NCBI GenBank assembly: GCA_021371995.1
Contig: JAJFVA010000020.1
Coordinates: 62,001 to 126,000 of the forward strand
Direction: 5' to 3'
Length of the DNA stretch: 64,000 nucleotides
From: Methanoregulaceae archaeon
GTDB lineage: Archaea > Halobacteriota > Methanomicrobia > Methanomicrobiales > Methanospirillaceae
The translations under genes and the position numbers were made by a program. Positions 43,952 to 52,928 of the stretch are shown one piece after another (the stretch's first letter is position 1; every line of letters begins with the position of its first letter). Below the pieces are notes generated by a model. The model was not told where the DNA came from. It made no database searches and saw only the letters and a list, made by a program, of their open reading frames with translations.

Positions 43952-44554
43952 TTATTTTCCCTTCCTGAAAAACCCAAACGGGTCGCGGTGATTGAAGATG
44001 AGCACAGACCTCTTCTTTTCGGGGAATACTCCCTCTGCCACCGATTTGATCTCCTCGACCGAGTAAAAAGCCCCTGGCAGGTACCGCTGTATCCCTCCGA
44101 TGACCTCATCAAGATCCTGCCGCTTGATTACCGAGAGGATGATCTTCACTTTTCCTTTTGACCCTTCCCCGTCAGCGATGGTGACCCCGAAACTGCGCTC
44201 TCTGAGAAAAGCAACAAGCCCGGTGACATCTTCGTTTGAGATCACCCGGACGACCACGGTCCCGAGAGAGAGTCGCTCTTCGACGGTCATCCCAAGCAGC
44301 GTACCGGCTGCAAATCCCCCGCCATACGCGATATACGAAGCGACATTCGTCACGTTATTCATCACCTGCCCGATGGCAAGCAGCCAGATGATCACCTCGA
44401 AAAAACCGATGACCGGAGCGATATACTTCAGTCCTTTTGCAATGAAAATGACCCTGATCGTTCCAAGGCTGACATCGCAGATACGGCAGAAAAATATCAG
44501 GAGAGGGAGTATCACCCATGCAAAGAAATCGGAAGATGCAACGGGATCAGCCAT
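43952..44554 (-). CDS. DUF2179 family membrane protein
   Basis: 200 residues. Three or four N-terminal helices (LLIFFCRICDVSLGTIRVIF, VIIWLLAIGQVM, GGGFAAGTLLG) are followed by a soluble C-terminal ACT-like DUF2179 domain. VRVISNEDVTGLVAFLRERSFG and KIILSVIKRQDLDEVIGGI are typical. These proteins occur in bacteria and archaea, and their function is unknown; the soluble domain may sense a ligand. It ends in basic residues. It is separated from gdhA by 27 bp, so co-transcription with the gdhA/korBA run is possible. Confidence 0.82.
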   Translation of the reverse strand: MADPVASSDFFAWVILPLLIFFCRICDVSLGTIRVIFIAKGLKYIAPVIGFFEVIIWLLAIGQVMNNVTNVASYIAYGGGFAAGTLLGMTVEERLSLGTVVVRVISNEDVTGLVAFLRERSFGVTIADGEGSKGKVKIILSVIKRQDLDEVIGGIQRYLPGAFYSVEEIKSVAEGVFPEKKRSVLIFNHRDPFGFFRKGK

Positions 44555-44581
44555 TTATCCTGTCACCTCATTTCCGGGGAT

Positions 44582-45829
44582 TTATACCCACCCCCTGGAT
44601 TTCATCGCTTTTACAACTCTCCCGACGGCAATGGTATACCCGGCCTGACGCATCGGTACGTTATTCTTAAAAGAGAGATCATGAACCGCTTTGTACGCAA
44701 CCACCATCTTTTTTTCGAGCCTCTGGTTTACCTCCTCTGCATCCCAATGGTCGAGATTGAAGTTCTGGACCATCTCGAAATAAGAGACGATCACTCCTCC
44801 GCCGTTACAGAGAATGTCGGGCAGGATAGGCATTCCCCTTGAATGGAGGAGGGCATCCGCATCACTGCTGACAGGACCGTTTGCAAACTCTGCAATAAGC
44901 CTCGCTTTAATACGACTGGCATTATCGAGGGTGATGACGTTCTCAAGCGCAGCCGGGATGAGGATATCCACTTCAAGTTCGAGGAGCTCATCATTGGTGA
45001 TGTTTTCTGCACCAGGAAAGTCCGTAACGCTCCCGGTCTTTTCCTTGTAGGCCAGCAGGGCACGGATATCGAGACCGATCCTAGAATATATCCCGCCGCG
45101 GCTGTCACTAACCGCCACCACAGTACAGGAAAATAGTTCCTGGCCGATGAGTGCGGCATTCGCACCGACATTACCGAATCCCTGGATCGCCACCCGTGCT
45201 CCTTCAAGAAAGATACCGGTGTCCTTTGCAGCTTCCCTGATAATAAACCACCCTCCCCGTGCGGTTGCATCCTCTCTCCCCTCAGACCCTCCGAGACTGA
45301 CAGGTTTTCCGGTTATCACCCCGAACGTTGTCTTCTGGACGATCTTTGAGTACTCATCCATCATCCAGGCCATCATAGAAGCATCGGTGTACACATCCGG
45401 TGCCGGGATGTCACGGTCGGGGCCGATAAAGTGACAGACTGCCTGGATATACGCACGCGCGAGGCGCTCAATCTCCCCCCTTGACATCTTTTTCGGATTG
45501 CAGATTACCCCTCCCTTCGCACCGCCAAGAGGCAGGTTATGGAGGGCGCACTTCCATGTCATGATGGCAGCCAGTCCCCGGATGGTATCAATTGTCTCGT
45601 CCGGGTGGAACCGGATCCCCCCCTTTGTCGGTCCAAGAGCATCGTTATACTGGACCCGGAACCCTGCAAAAGCCCGGATGGAGCCGTCATCCATCCGTAC
45701 CGGGATCGAGACATGAAGCTCACGCATGGGCATCTTCATGATCGCTTCAAGATTGGGGGTTACCTGGAGGTCTGCAGAGCAGCTGCAAAGGTGCTTCTTG
45801 ACATCCTCAAAGAGATTCTGTTCACTCAT
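44582..45829 (-). CDS. gdhA: Glutamate dehydrogenase
   Basis: 415 residues, hexameric type. It interconverts glutamate and 2-oxoglutarate with ammonia. The substrate lysines lie in GGIRFHPDETIDTIRGLA and MTWKCALHNLPLGGAKGG, and the dinucleotide-binding fold is VAIQGFGNVGANAALIG. NAD or NADP preference is not clear by eye. It follows the 2-oxoacid oxidoreductase beta gene by 54 bp on the same strand, fitting a role in making or using 2-oxoglutarate. Confidence 0.94.
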   Translation of the reverse strand: MSEQNLFEDVKKHLCSCSADLQVTPNLEAIMKMPMRELHVSIPVRMDDGSIRAFAGFRVQYNDALGPTKGGIRFHPDETIDTIRGLAAIMTWKCALHNLPLGGAKGGVICNPKKMSRGEIERLARAYIQAVCHFIGPDRDIPAPDVYTDASMMAWMMDEYSKIVQKTTFGVITGKPVSLGGSEGREDATARGGWFIIREAAKDTGIFLEGARVAIQGFGNVGANAALIGQELFSCTVVAVSDSRGGIYSRIGLDIRALLAYKEKTGSVTDFPGAENITNDELLELEVDILIPAALENVITLDNASRIKARLIAEFANGPVSSDADALLHSRGMPILPDILCNGGGVIVSYFEMVQNFNLDHWDAEEVNQRLEKKMVVAYKAVHDLSFKNNVPMRQAGYTIAVGRVVKAMKSRGWV

Positions 45830-45883
45830 CTTCCCTTTTTCTCCATTCCTGTTGTCAGACCGGATAATTCGTTGTTCGTTTCT

Positions 45884-46735
45884 TCAGCGTTTCCTCTCAA
45901 GAAAAGCCCGTATCTGTTCTTCCCGCCCACCCGGGGATGGCTGATGCCTTCTGAACCGCTCCTCAAAACAGGTCTTCTCTTGCTTGTAGAATACCCCGAA
46001 TGCAATGGGGGAATTGCGGTTATAATCCCATTCTTCCACCTTCCGGCATGCAGCCTGGAAATCGGCTGTGTCGTGCCCTGACAATTCGTATCCCTGCCTG
46101 TCATAAAGTTCAGTCATATTGAAGTAGGTTGCACAGATCTGGAGCACGTCAATAAACGAGAATCCCTTGTGACGGAGTGCTTGTCCGATTATCCCTGCAA
46201 GGTGTGGCATTTTCCGCGAGGTGCTCCGGGCGACGAAGCCTGCCCCGCTCGCGAGCATGAGACTGAGAGGATTGAACGGTTCCTCAGGTGTTCCTTCCGG
46301 TGTCGATTTCCCCCTGAATCCAAGCGGGGATGTAGGAGTATACTGGCCGGTGGTGAGGCCATAGACCCGGTTGTTGTGGATGATAACCGTGATATCGGTG
46401 TTTCGTTTCGCGGCAAAGATGAGATGGTCAAGCCCCTCGGCATACGCGTCACCATCACCCGCACAGCAGATGACGGTCAGGTCAGGATTTGCGAGTTTGA
46501 TCCCTGTTGCGACCGGGATGGTCCGGCCGTGAATCGAGTAGAAGCTGTTGATATCAAGGTAATCACCCATCTTTGCATGGCACCCTATCCCGGTTACAAG
46601 CACAATGTTTTCCAGCGGAATGCCATCTGTAACAAGGCCCTGGATTGCATTTCTCAGTGCGAACTGGATAGTGAAGTTCCCGCAGCCCGGGCACCATGTA
46701 TTCTGTGCACCGGTGATAAGGTTCTGTGAGGGCAT
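45884..46735 (-). CDS. korB: 2-oxoacid:ferredoxin oxidoreductase, beta subunit
   Basis: 283 residues. It binds thiamine diphosphate and a [4Fe-4S] cluster. The N-terminus has NTWCPGCGNFTIQFA and GIGCHAKMGDY (cluster cysteines); the TPP motif is CCAGDGDAYAEGLDHLI, followed by NNRVYGLTTGQYTPTSP. 2-oxoglutarate is the likely substrate, given the neighbour gdhA, but pyruvate-type specificity cannot be excluded by eye. It starts directly at the alpha-subunit stop. Confidence 0.92.
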   Translation of the reverse strand: MPSQNLITGAQNTWCPGCGNFTIQFALRNAIQGLVTDGIPLENIVLVTGIGCHAKMGDYLDINSFYSIHGRTIPVATGIKLANPDLTVICCAGDGDAYAEGLDHLIFAAKRNTDITVIIHNNRVYGLTTGQYTPTSPLGFRGKSTPEGTPEEPFNPLSLMLASGAGFVARSTSRKMPHLAGIIGQALRHKGFSFIDVLQICATYFNMTELYDRQGYELSGHDTADFQAACRKVEEWDYNRNSPIAFGVFYKQEKTCFEERFRRHQPSPGGREEQIRAFLERKR

Positions 46736-48384
46736 CAGATCGCCTCCTTCAAACGTGCTTCCAGTTCTTCAACGGAAAAAGGACGCCCGTCCAACTTTGC
46801 TATATGGTGATTTACGGCAATTCCATGCTGGCTGCATAGGGTGCGAAGTTGTCCGTCTGCGTTCTCTTCAACCGAAATCAGGTCCATTATGCCTGAAAGC
46901 GCTACCTTAAGAGACGCTTCGGGAAAGGGTGAGAGCACAACCGGCTGGATGACGCGGATCCCCCTGCTCTCTGCCACTTCGCGGCAGACCAGAAGCGTTG
47001 AGCCCCAGCAGAGGATCGCAGTTGAAGCGTCTTTGTTTCCGTATGTTTTCACGCATTCAAGCAAGTCAGTTTCACCCTTGAGAGCCCGGGCTTTGTTCTG
47101 CCTCTTTTCAGTCATAATCACCACCATATCGGCGCGTTCTGTGGTAATCCCGGCCTCATCATGGGCATAGCTGTTCACTTTGATCACGGCATCCCGGGAA
47201 GGCGGATGTCGATTTGGAGAGATGCCGTTTCCGGTTATCTCGTATCGCCTGTATGGTCCGGAATCGACAGCTGGTTCAGGTTCACCTGTATCAGGGACTA
47301 CAATGGCCTTTTCATCAAGGCTGTATGTGCCTTCACAGAGTGTCTTGTCTACAAGGATGACTGCCGGGACCTGACACTTCCATGCAAGGGAGAGGGCAAT
47401 CGATGACCAGACATAGGCCTGCTCGGGATCCCCGGGGGCCACTACCAGCCGCGGGAATTCCCCCTGCCCTGCATGGAGGATGAACTGGAGGTCCGCCTGC
47501 CCTGTATAGGTGGGCAGGCCGGTCGAGGGTCCGGTTCTCTGTCCCATCACAACAACAACCGGAACCTCTGATGCCCCGGAGAAGGAGAACCCTTCGGTCA
47601 TCAGACAGAAACCACCCCCTGATGTGCCGACCGCTGTCTTCTTTCCGGCATAGGAGAAACCGAGTGCCATCAGCATTACGGCAATCTCGTTTTCAGGATG
47701 GACCACGGTAATGGGGAAGTCCCGGGCAGTCCCGGCCAGGAAATGGAGGAGGTTTGAGGTGGGGGTCATTGGGTAGGCCACATAGGCATCAAGACCGCCA
47801 TGCAGGAGCCCCAGGCCAATCACCTCGTTCCCGGTAAGGAGCGGGCAGCAGGTATCACCAGCTCGGGGGATGACCCTCTTCTCGCCGACTGCATCATACC
47901 CCCTTCTTGCAATAATCAGGTTTTTTTCAGGATCTTTTGGAATCTGCCTCCAGATGACGGTCTCAACAACTTTGAATGGAATTCCTGCAGCCTTTGCAAA
48001 GGCCCCGATAATACACGAGTTCCCCATCACGGAAGGGGCTTTCTCTGCATTCAGTATCTCTTCCACCGGAATTCCCTGTCCGTCACCCTGGACCCGGCCA
48101 CTGTCAAAAAGCACGACCGTAGAGTCGTGGATGAGTTCCCGGTGCAGATCGATTGAGTCCTGGGAGAGAGCAAGCAGGTAATCACACCGATCCCTGTGAG
48201 CCCCGATCTTCTGGTCCGCAGCACGGGTGATGGTGAAGTTATGCCCCCCCTTGATGAGCGATGGATAATCAAAGTACATATACGTCTGGTAACCCATATG
48301 GTTGAAGAGGTGGGCGACCAGCAGCCCGGCACTATTGATGCCGTCGCCAGCCCTGCCCCCGGTAAGGACCGAAATATCATTCAT
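46735..48384 (-). CDS. korA: 2-oxoacid:ferredoxin oxidoreductase, fused gamma-alpha subunit
   Basis: About 549 residues. The gamma domain (residues 1-190, TGGRAGDGINSAGLLVAHLF and SLIKGGHNFTI) is fused to the alpha domain (YPMTPTSNLLHFLAG, GTSGGGFCLMTEGFSFSG, VMGQRTGPSTGLPTYTGQ). It oxidises a 2-oxoacid to acyl-CoA and CO2 with ferredoxin, or the reverse for CO2 fixation in methanogens. ATG 48384 is preferred to GTG 48393, because GGTGGAG is placed before the ATG. Confidence 0.92.
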   Translation of the reverse strand: MNDISVLTGGRAGDGINSAGLLVAHLFNHMGYQTYMYFDYPSLIKGGHNFTITRAADQKIGAHRDRCDYLLALSQDSIDLHRELIHDSTVVLFDSGRVQGDGQGIPVEEILNAEKAPSVMGNSCIIGAFAKAAGIPFKVVETVIWRQIPKDPEKNLIIARRGYDAVGEKRVIPRAGDTCCPLLTGNEVIGLGLLHGGLDAYVAYPMTPTSNLLHFLAGTARDFPITVVHPENEIAVMLMALGFSYAGKKTAVGTSGGGFCLMTEGFSFSGASEVPVVVVMGQRTGPSTGLPTYTGQADLQFILHAGQGEFPRLVVAPGDPEQAYVWSSIALSLAWKCQVPAVILVDKTLCEGTYSLDEKAIVVPDTGEPEPAVDSGPYRRYEITGNGISPNRHPPSRDAVIKVNSYAHDEAGITTERADMVVIMTEKRQNKARALKGETDLLECVKTYGNKDASTAILCWGSTLLVCREVAESRGIRVIQPVVLSPFPEASLKVALSGIMDLISVEENADGQLRTLCSQHGIAVNHHIAKLDGRPFSVEELEARLKEAI

Positions 48385-48417
48385 CTGCTCCACCTACCAG
48401 TCTGGTTCACATAAAAG

Positions 48418-48430
48418 ATGATATATATTC
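48418..48430 (-). promoter_or_regulatory. TATA box of the korA-korB run
   Basis: GAATATATATCAT on the minus strand, centred 40 nt before the korA ATG, gives a leader of about 14 nt. A second AT-rich motif (TTTAAATATTAATTA) lies at about 48459-48473. Confidence 0.45.
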
Positions 48431-48474
48431 CGGAGAGCAATCGATTTTTTTCAAAAAATAATTAATATTTAAAG

Positions 48475-48762
48475 TTATTTTGTATTTTTAACGGCAAAAC
48501 GCCTGATCCGTTCAGCTTCATCACGGTCTTCGATCTTCATCAGGAATGTACCGTAACAGGGTTTTGTAAAGGGGAAGATAATCACGTCGCCCTCAAAACC
48601 TATGGATATGGGGGGAACCCCGATGATGTGCTTCTCAAATATCTTGAATCCGGGATCGACATCGATATATTCCCTGCAGTTGGTCCGGATGTATTCCCTG
48701 CATTCCCTGAAACTGGCATCACGGAGGATGATCTCGTATTTCATAGATTCGATACAACCCAT
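48475..48762 (-). CDS. DUF1894 family protein
   Basis: 95 residues. KYEIILRDASFRECREYIR and IIGVPPISIGFEGDVIIFPF are characteristic of DUF1894, a small family confined to methanogens as far as known. Cysteines at positions 3, 20, 29 and 69 might bind metal. The ATG at 48762 is supported by GAGGTG 5 nt upstream; an internal ATG at 48744 has no such site. It overlaps the DUF1890 gene by 22 nt and is paired with it. Confidence 0.82.
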   Translation of the reverse strand: MGCIESMKYEIILRDASFRECREYIRTNCREYIDVDPGFKIFEKHIIGVPPISIGFEGDVIIFPFTKPCYGTFLMKIEDRDEAERIRRFAVKNTK

Positions 48763-49223
48763 GGGAGCACCTCGTCAAGCTTGTTCTTGAGCGGCATCGG
48801 GTTGTGGACCGCCTTTGCCGCGATCTTTTCGCAGGGAAACTCGATCATATCTGCCATCTCCTGGAAATGTTCACCGTAGATGATGGCGATGACCGTTGTG
48901 CCGGTGAGCGCCTGGACGGTGGCTGCATAGCTGACCCCGGCATCGTTGTGGATAAAAACAAAATGATAATCGAAATGCCGGTTTTTCTCAGCAATATCAC
49001 CGATGTACCTGTCGATATCCATTACCTCGCCGACATAATGCCGCTCCGGATCGGAGACCTCGACAAGGAGACGGGCTGCCCTGTTCCCTGCCACGACCGC
49101 CTTCACTCCTTTTTTTTTGAGAAGGCTGATCAGATAAAGCGCTATACCGGTCTGCACCGGAACCTGTGGGCAGCCAAGCACCAGAACAGCACTTTTCCCT
49201 TCATTTCTGTTTTCACTGGTCAT
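48741..49223 (-). CDS. DUF1890 family protein
   Basis: 160 residues with a Rossmann-like start (SAVLVLGCPQVPVQTGIALYL), a KGVKAVVAGNRAARLLVEVS stretch and HNDAGVSYAATVQALTG. DUF1890 is methanogen-specific and encoded with DUF1894; the function of the pair is unknown. The CPQVPVQT loop may be a nucleotide or ligand site. The ATG at 49223 was preferred over a GTG at 49232. Confidence 0.8.
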   Translation of the reverse strand: MTSENRNEGKSAVLVLGCPQVPVQTGIALYLISLLKKKGVKAVVAGNRAARLLVEVSDPERHYVGEVMDIDRYIGDIAEKNRHFDYHFVFIHNDAGVSYAATVQALTGTTVIAIIYGEHFQEMADMIEFPCEKIAAKAVHNPMPLKNKLDEVLPWVVSNL

Positions 49224-49298
49224 CTTCTGCACACATCCTTTTCTCCCTGTTCCTCATAGGGTTTTCCTGACACTCACCTGTTGGAATTGATGAACTCG

Positions 49299-50030
49299 TT
49301 ATCCGAATAGATCCCGGATACGGTCCTGATGGGTGTAAACCGTGAACCGATCCTGCCGGGAGAAACAGATGAGGGTGATGCCGAATTCATCAGCGGCAGC
49401 AATTCCCCGGTCAGTCGTTGCAGCACGGGAGATGATCACTGGTATCCCGGCATGGGCATACTTTATCACCATGTCTCTTGGCTGCCTGCCGGTACACCCT
49501 ATGACGCATTCTCCGAGGGGTATCCGGTTCAGGACGGCGTACCCGATCACCTTGTCGACCGTGTTATGCCTCCCTACATCGGAACTTCTCATAACAATCC
49601 TCCCGTTATGGTAGAGGACAGAGCAGTGGACACCACCAGTCTGACGCCAGAGGTCGGTTACAATCTCGTCAGTGATAGCATATACTTCGGCAATAGTAAT
49701 GGAGTGGTCCGAGTTCACCCGCCCGGGGAGATGCCGGATAACCCCGACAGATCCCGTGGTCACGATCTCTTTTTTGATACTCCCGGCTATCGGGGCAGTG
49801 ACCATGATCTCATGGCCTGAAACAGTCACCCTTTCCACGCTTTTCGAGAGCCCCTGGCAGACGATAAAGCCGGCACCAAGCTCCATGGTCTGGTTTGCAC
49901 TGGCCACAATATCGGTAAAATGGCTGCCGTTCAGGTATAGCGAAAATCGTTCCTCTTTTATTATGGTATCCTCGATCGAAACGGCTTTCCCCCCTCTTAC
50001 CTGTATCCCGGTGAAGCGGATGGTACTCAT
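49299..50030 (-). CDS. fdhD: FdhD-like protein lacking the CxxC sulfurtransferase cysteines
   Basis: 243 residues. FdhD passes sulfur from IscS to the molybdopterin of formate dehydrogenase. The C-terminal HNGRIVMRSSDVGRHNTVDK, CTGRQPRDMVIKYAHAGIP and RAATTDRGIAAADEFG are clear. Where E. coli FdhD has the CGVCG loop, this protein reads VTTGSVGV, so both sulfur-relay cysteines are missing. The upstream frame is open, but the ATG at 50030 overlaps the cutA stop (ATGA). Either a different cysteine is used or the protein does not transfer sulfur. Confidence 0.85.
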   Translation of the reverse strand: MSTIRFTGIQVRGGKAVSIEDTIIKEERFSLYLNGSHFTDIVASANQTMELGAGFIVCQGLSKSVERVTVSGHEIMVTAPIAGSIKKEIVTTGSVGVIRHLPGRVNSDHSITIAEVYAITDEIVTDLWRQTGGVHCSVLYHNGRIVMRSSDVGRHNTVDKVIGYAVLNRIPLGECVIGCTGRQPRDMVIKYAHAGIPVIISRAATTDRGIAAADEFGITLICFSRQDRFTVYTHQDRIRDLFG

Positions 50031-50344
50031 GATTTTGTCTCTTCTGCCAGCCATTGCAGGTATGGGGGATATCCGCCGGCCAGGGGCAGCACGATCATCT
50101 CCGGCAGTTCGTAGGAGTGAAGTTTCCTGATCTCCCTCATCACCGCATCCACCTGTCTTTTTACCGTCTTGATGATCAGAAGCTGCTCCCGGTCCTCGCA
50201 CAGGTCTCCCTTCCACCGGTATATGGAAGCGACCCCGTTGATATTCACACAGGCTGCAAGGTGCTGCATCACGAGCGCCTGTGCAATCCCTTTTGCCTCG
50301 CCTTCTCCTGCAGTTGAGAGGATAATCACTGGTTCATCGTCCAT
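50027..50344 (-). CDS. cutA: CutA1 divalent cation tolerance family protein
   Basis: 105 residues. VIILSTAGEGEAKGIAQALV, ACVNINGVASIYRWKGDL and EQLLIIKTVKRQVDAVMREI form the PII-like trimeric CutA fold, and HSYELPEMIVLPL is its C-terminal motif. The ATG at 50344 has AGGTGA 6 nt upstream; the frame begins at 50362 with no such site. It is coupled to the fdhD gene by a 4-nt overlap. Copper tolerance in E. coli is indirect; the archaeal role is unknown. Confidence 0.9.
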   Translation of the reverse strand: MDDEPVIILSTAGEGEAKGIAQALVMQHLAACVNINGVASIYRWKGDLCEDREQLLIIKTVKRQVDAVMREIRKLHSYELPEMIVLPLAGGYPPYLQWLAEETKS

Positions 50345-50462
50345 TTGGATCACCTGCCACATCCCACCTTTTGCACATCGGGATAAGAGATCTTCGGTCT
50401 GTGCTTCAGGCAGTTCCCGGTGAGGTCACCTTAATGAGCCTACTGAGAGAATATATCCCAGC

Positions 50463-51611
50463 ATGTACGCGGAACGTATGGGGCAGCTCCCCCCGTATCT
50501 CTTTGCGCGGATTGATGAGATGAAAGCCGCAAAAATCCGGAGCGGCGCAGATGTCATCGACCTTGGCGTGGGAGACCCGGATCTCCCCACCCCGGACCAT
50601 ATCGTCAATGCCCTCTGTGAAGCGGCACGAGACCCCCGGAATCACCATTACCCGTCGTATGCCGGCATGGAGTCCTACAGGACGGCGGTCGCCGGCTGGT
50701 ATAAAATGCGGTTCTCGGTCACACTTGATGCCGGAAAAGAGGTGCTTGCGCTGATGGGCTCAAAAGACGGTATTGCCCATATACCGGAGGCTTTTATAAA
50801 CCCGGGTGATTACGTCCTGGCTCCCAGCCCCGGCTATCCGGTCTACAGGACATCGACTCTTTTTGCCGAAGGAAAGGTCTTCGAGATGCCGCTCCTGTCA
50901 GAGAACCAGTTTCTTCCCGATCTTTCCGCAGTACCAAAAAAAGTGGCAAAGGCGGCAGGATTGATGTTCCTCAATTATCCAAACAACCCGACCTCAGCGG
51001 TGACCCTTCCTGGATTTTTCGACGAAGCCGTGGACTTTGCACGGGATCATGAGATCCTCATTGTCCATGACAATGCATATTCAGAGATCGCGTTTGACGG
51101 GTATGAGGCTCCTTCGTTCCTCTCAACAGAGGGGGCCATGGAGACAGCCATCGAGGTGCACTCCCTCTCAAAGACCTATAACATGACGGGGTGGCGTATC
51201 GGGATGGCCTGCGGGAATGCAGAGATCATTGCAGGGCTTTCGCGGGTAAAGACCAATGTGGATTCTGGGGTTTTTGATGCAGTCCAGAAGGCGGCTGTCG
51301 CTGCACTTACCGGCCCGCAGGATTGTGTCAGGGATGCCTGCCATATCTACCAGGAGCGCCGGGATGTGCTTATAAAAGGACTCCGTGCCCTGGGATTTTG
51401 CGTGGAGGCCCCGAAAGCCACCTTCTATGTGTGGATGGCGGTGGACGATTGCATGAAATTTGCCACCCGGCTCCTTGATGAGGCCGGGATTGTTGTCACG
51501 CCGGGGATCGGGTTCGGGTCCGGTGGCAACGGATACGTTCGGTTTGCCCTCACACGGTCATCAGACCGGATACAGGAAGCAGTCGACCGGATCGGGGGTC
51601 TTCTTTCATGA
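50463..51611 (+). CDS. dapL: LL-diaminopimelate aminotransferase
   Basis: 382 residues, PLP fold type I. It converts tetrahydrodipicolinate to LL-diaminopimelate in one step, the DapL route common in methanogens. PPYLFARIDEMKAAKIRSGA, DLGVGDPDLPTPDHIV, FLNYPNNPTSAV, HDNAYSEIAFDG and the PLP lysine in SLSKTYNMTGWRIG are typical. It overlaps lysA by 4 nt. Confidence 0.93.
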   Translation: MYAERMGQLPPYLFARIDEMKAAKIRSGADVIDLGVGDPDLPTPDHIVNALCEAARDPRNHHYPSYAGMESYRTAVAGWYKMRFSVTLDAGKEVLALMGSKDGIAHIPEAFINPGDYVLAPSPGYPVYRTSTLFAEGKVFEMPLLSENQFLPDLSAVPKKVAKAAGLMFLNYPNNPTSAVTLPGFFDEAVDFARDHEILIVHDNAYSEIAFDGYEAPSFLSTEGAMETAIEVHSLSKTYNMTGWRIGMACGNAEIIAGLSRVKTNVDSGVFDAVQKAAVAALTGPQDCVRDACHIYQERRDVLIKGLRALGFCVEAPKATFYVWMAVDDCMKFATRLLDEAGIVVTPGIGFGSGGNGYVRFALTRSSDRIQEAVDRIGGLLS

Positions 51612-52906
51612 TCCTCCCGGCACACCTGAACATCAGGAGCAGTCACCTCTGCATCAGAGAGCATGATATGGTGGCACTTACTGAACAGTACGGCACCCCG
51701 CTTTATGTGACCGATGAAGATCGTATCATCTGGAACTATCGCCAGTACCATGAAGCACTCTCGTCACGCTACCCTGATGTCCATATCCTTTATGCAGCCA
51801 AGGCTAACGGGAACCTTGCCGTTCTCCGGGCATTGGCCAGCCTCGGTGCGGGAGCTGATGTATTCTCTTCGGGTGAACTCCACCTTGCGCTTGCCGCCGG
51901 CATGAAACCCGCCTCCCTCCTCTTCAACGGGAGTTCAAAAAGTCCCGGGGACCTGGCACTTGCCGTAGAAAAAGGAGTCGCTGTCTCGGTCGATAACCTC
52001 GACGAACTCCACCAGCTTGATACAGCAGCAGGAAACGCAGGGAGGATAGCAGATATTGCGTTCCGTGTCAACCCTGCCCTCAATGTGCCTACCCACCCGA
52101 AGATAGCAACAGGCCTTGCGACAAGCAAGTTTGGTATCGCCCATGACATGATCCCTGCCGCCTACCTTGAGGCACTTGCATGCGACCACATCAACCCGGC
52201 CGGTATCCACTGTCATATCGGTTCCCAGATCCTCTCCGTCGAGCCATTTGCACGTGCCTGTGAGGTAATGGTCCGGATCGCTGCAGTGATCACAGATATG
52301 GGTGTGCACCTGAAATTCATTGACCTTGGCGGGGGGCTCGGAATCCCATACCACAGGTCCGAAGACCGTGCACCCTCACCGTCAGAGTATGCAGAAGCTG
52401 TCGTCCCGGTATTCAGGAAAGGGATCGCCTCGGCAGGGATCACTCCCTCGCTCTGGGTGGAGCCGGGCAGGTCCCTTGTAGCTGATTCCACCGTACTTCT
52501 CACACGGGTGAACTCGGTGAAGGGGGCTCACCGGACTTTCGTCAATGTCGATGCCGGTTTCAACCTGCTGATCCGCCCGGCTATGTATGATTCATACCAC
52601 GAGGTAATCGCAGCAAACAAAGCGGATCGGAATGGCACAACACTCTGCACGGTTGCAGGGCCCATCTGTGAAACGGGGGATATCCTTGCTTCAGACAGGC
52701 TCCTTCCGGACCCCGTGGCAGGGGACATTCTCGCCCTGCTCGATTGCGGAGCCTACGGGTTTGCTATGTCGTCCCAATACAACAGCAGACCACGGTGCCC
52801 CGAGGTGATGCTCAAAGGCGGTAACGCAGCTCTCATGCGAAGGGGAGAGACGATCAGCGACCTGACCAGCACAATGCAGCACCTCCCCTGGCAGGAGCGG
52901 TGCTGA
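51608..52906 (+). CDS. lysA: Diaminopimelate decarboxylase
   Basis: 432 residues, alanine-racemase-type PLP barrel. It makes lysine from meso-diaminopimelate. The PLP lysine lies in ILYAAKANGNLAVLRAL; GADVFSSGELHLAL, HCHIGSQIL, FIDLGGGLGIPYH, WVEPGRSLVADS and GAYGFAMSSQYNSRPR follow the family. A DapF epimerase is not in the window. It ends 22 bp before the RPA gene on the same strand. Confidence 0.95.
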   Translation: MILPAHLNIRSSHLCIREHDMVALTEQYGTPLYVTDEDRIIWNYRQYHEALSSRYPDVHILYAAKANGNLAVLRALASLGAGADVFSSGELHLALAAGMKPASLLFNGSSKSPGDLALAVEKGVAVSVDNLDELHQLDTAAGNAGRIADIAFRVNPALNVPTHPKIATGLATSKFGIAHDMIPAAYLEALACDHINPAGIHCHIGSQILSVEPFARACEVMVRIAAVITDMGVHLKFIDLGGGLGIPYHRSEDRAPSPSEYAEAVVPVFRKGIASAGITPSLWVEPGRSLVADSTVLLTRVNSVKGAHRTFVNVDAGFNLLIRPAMYDSYHEVIAANKADRNGTTLCTVAGPICETGDILASDRLLPDPVAGDILALLDCGAYGFAMSSQYNSRPRCPEVMLKGGNAALMRRGETISDLTSTMQHLPWQERC

Positions 52907-52928
52907 AAACACTGGGGGTATTCCTGCC

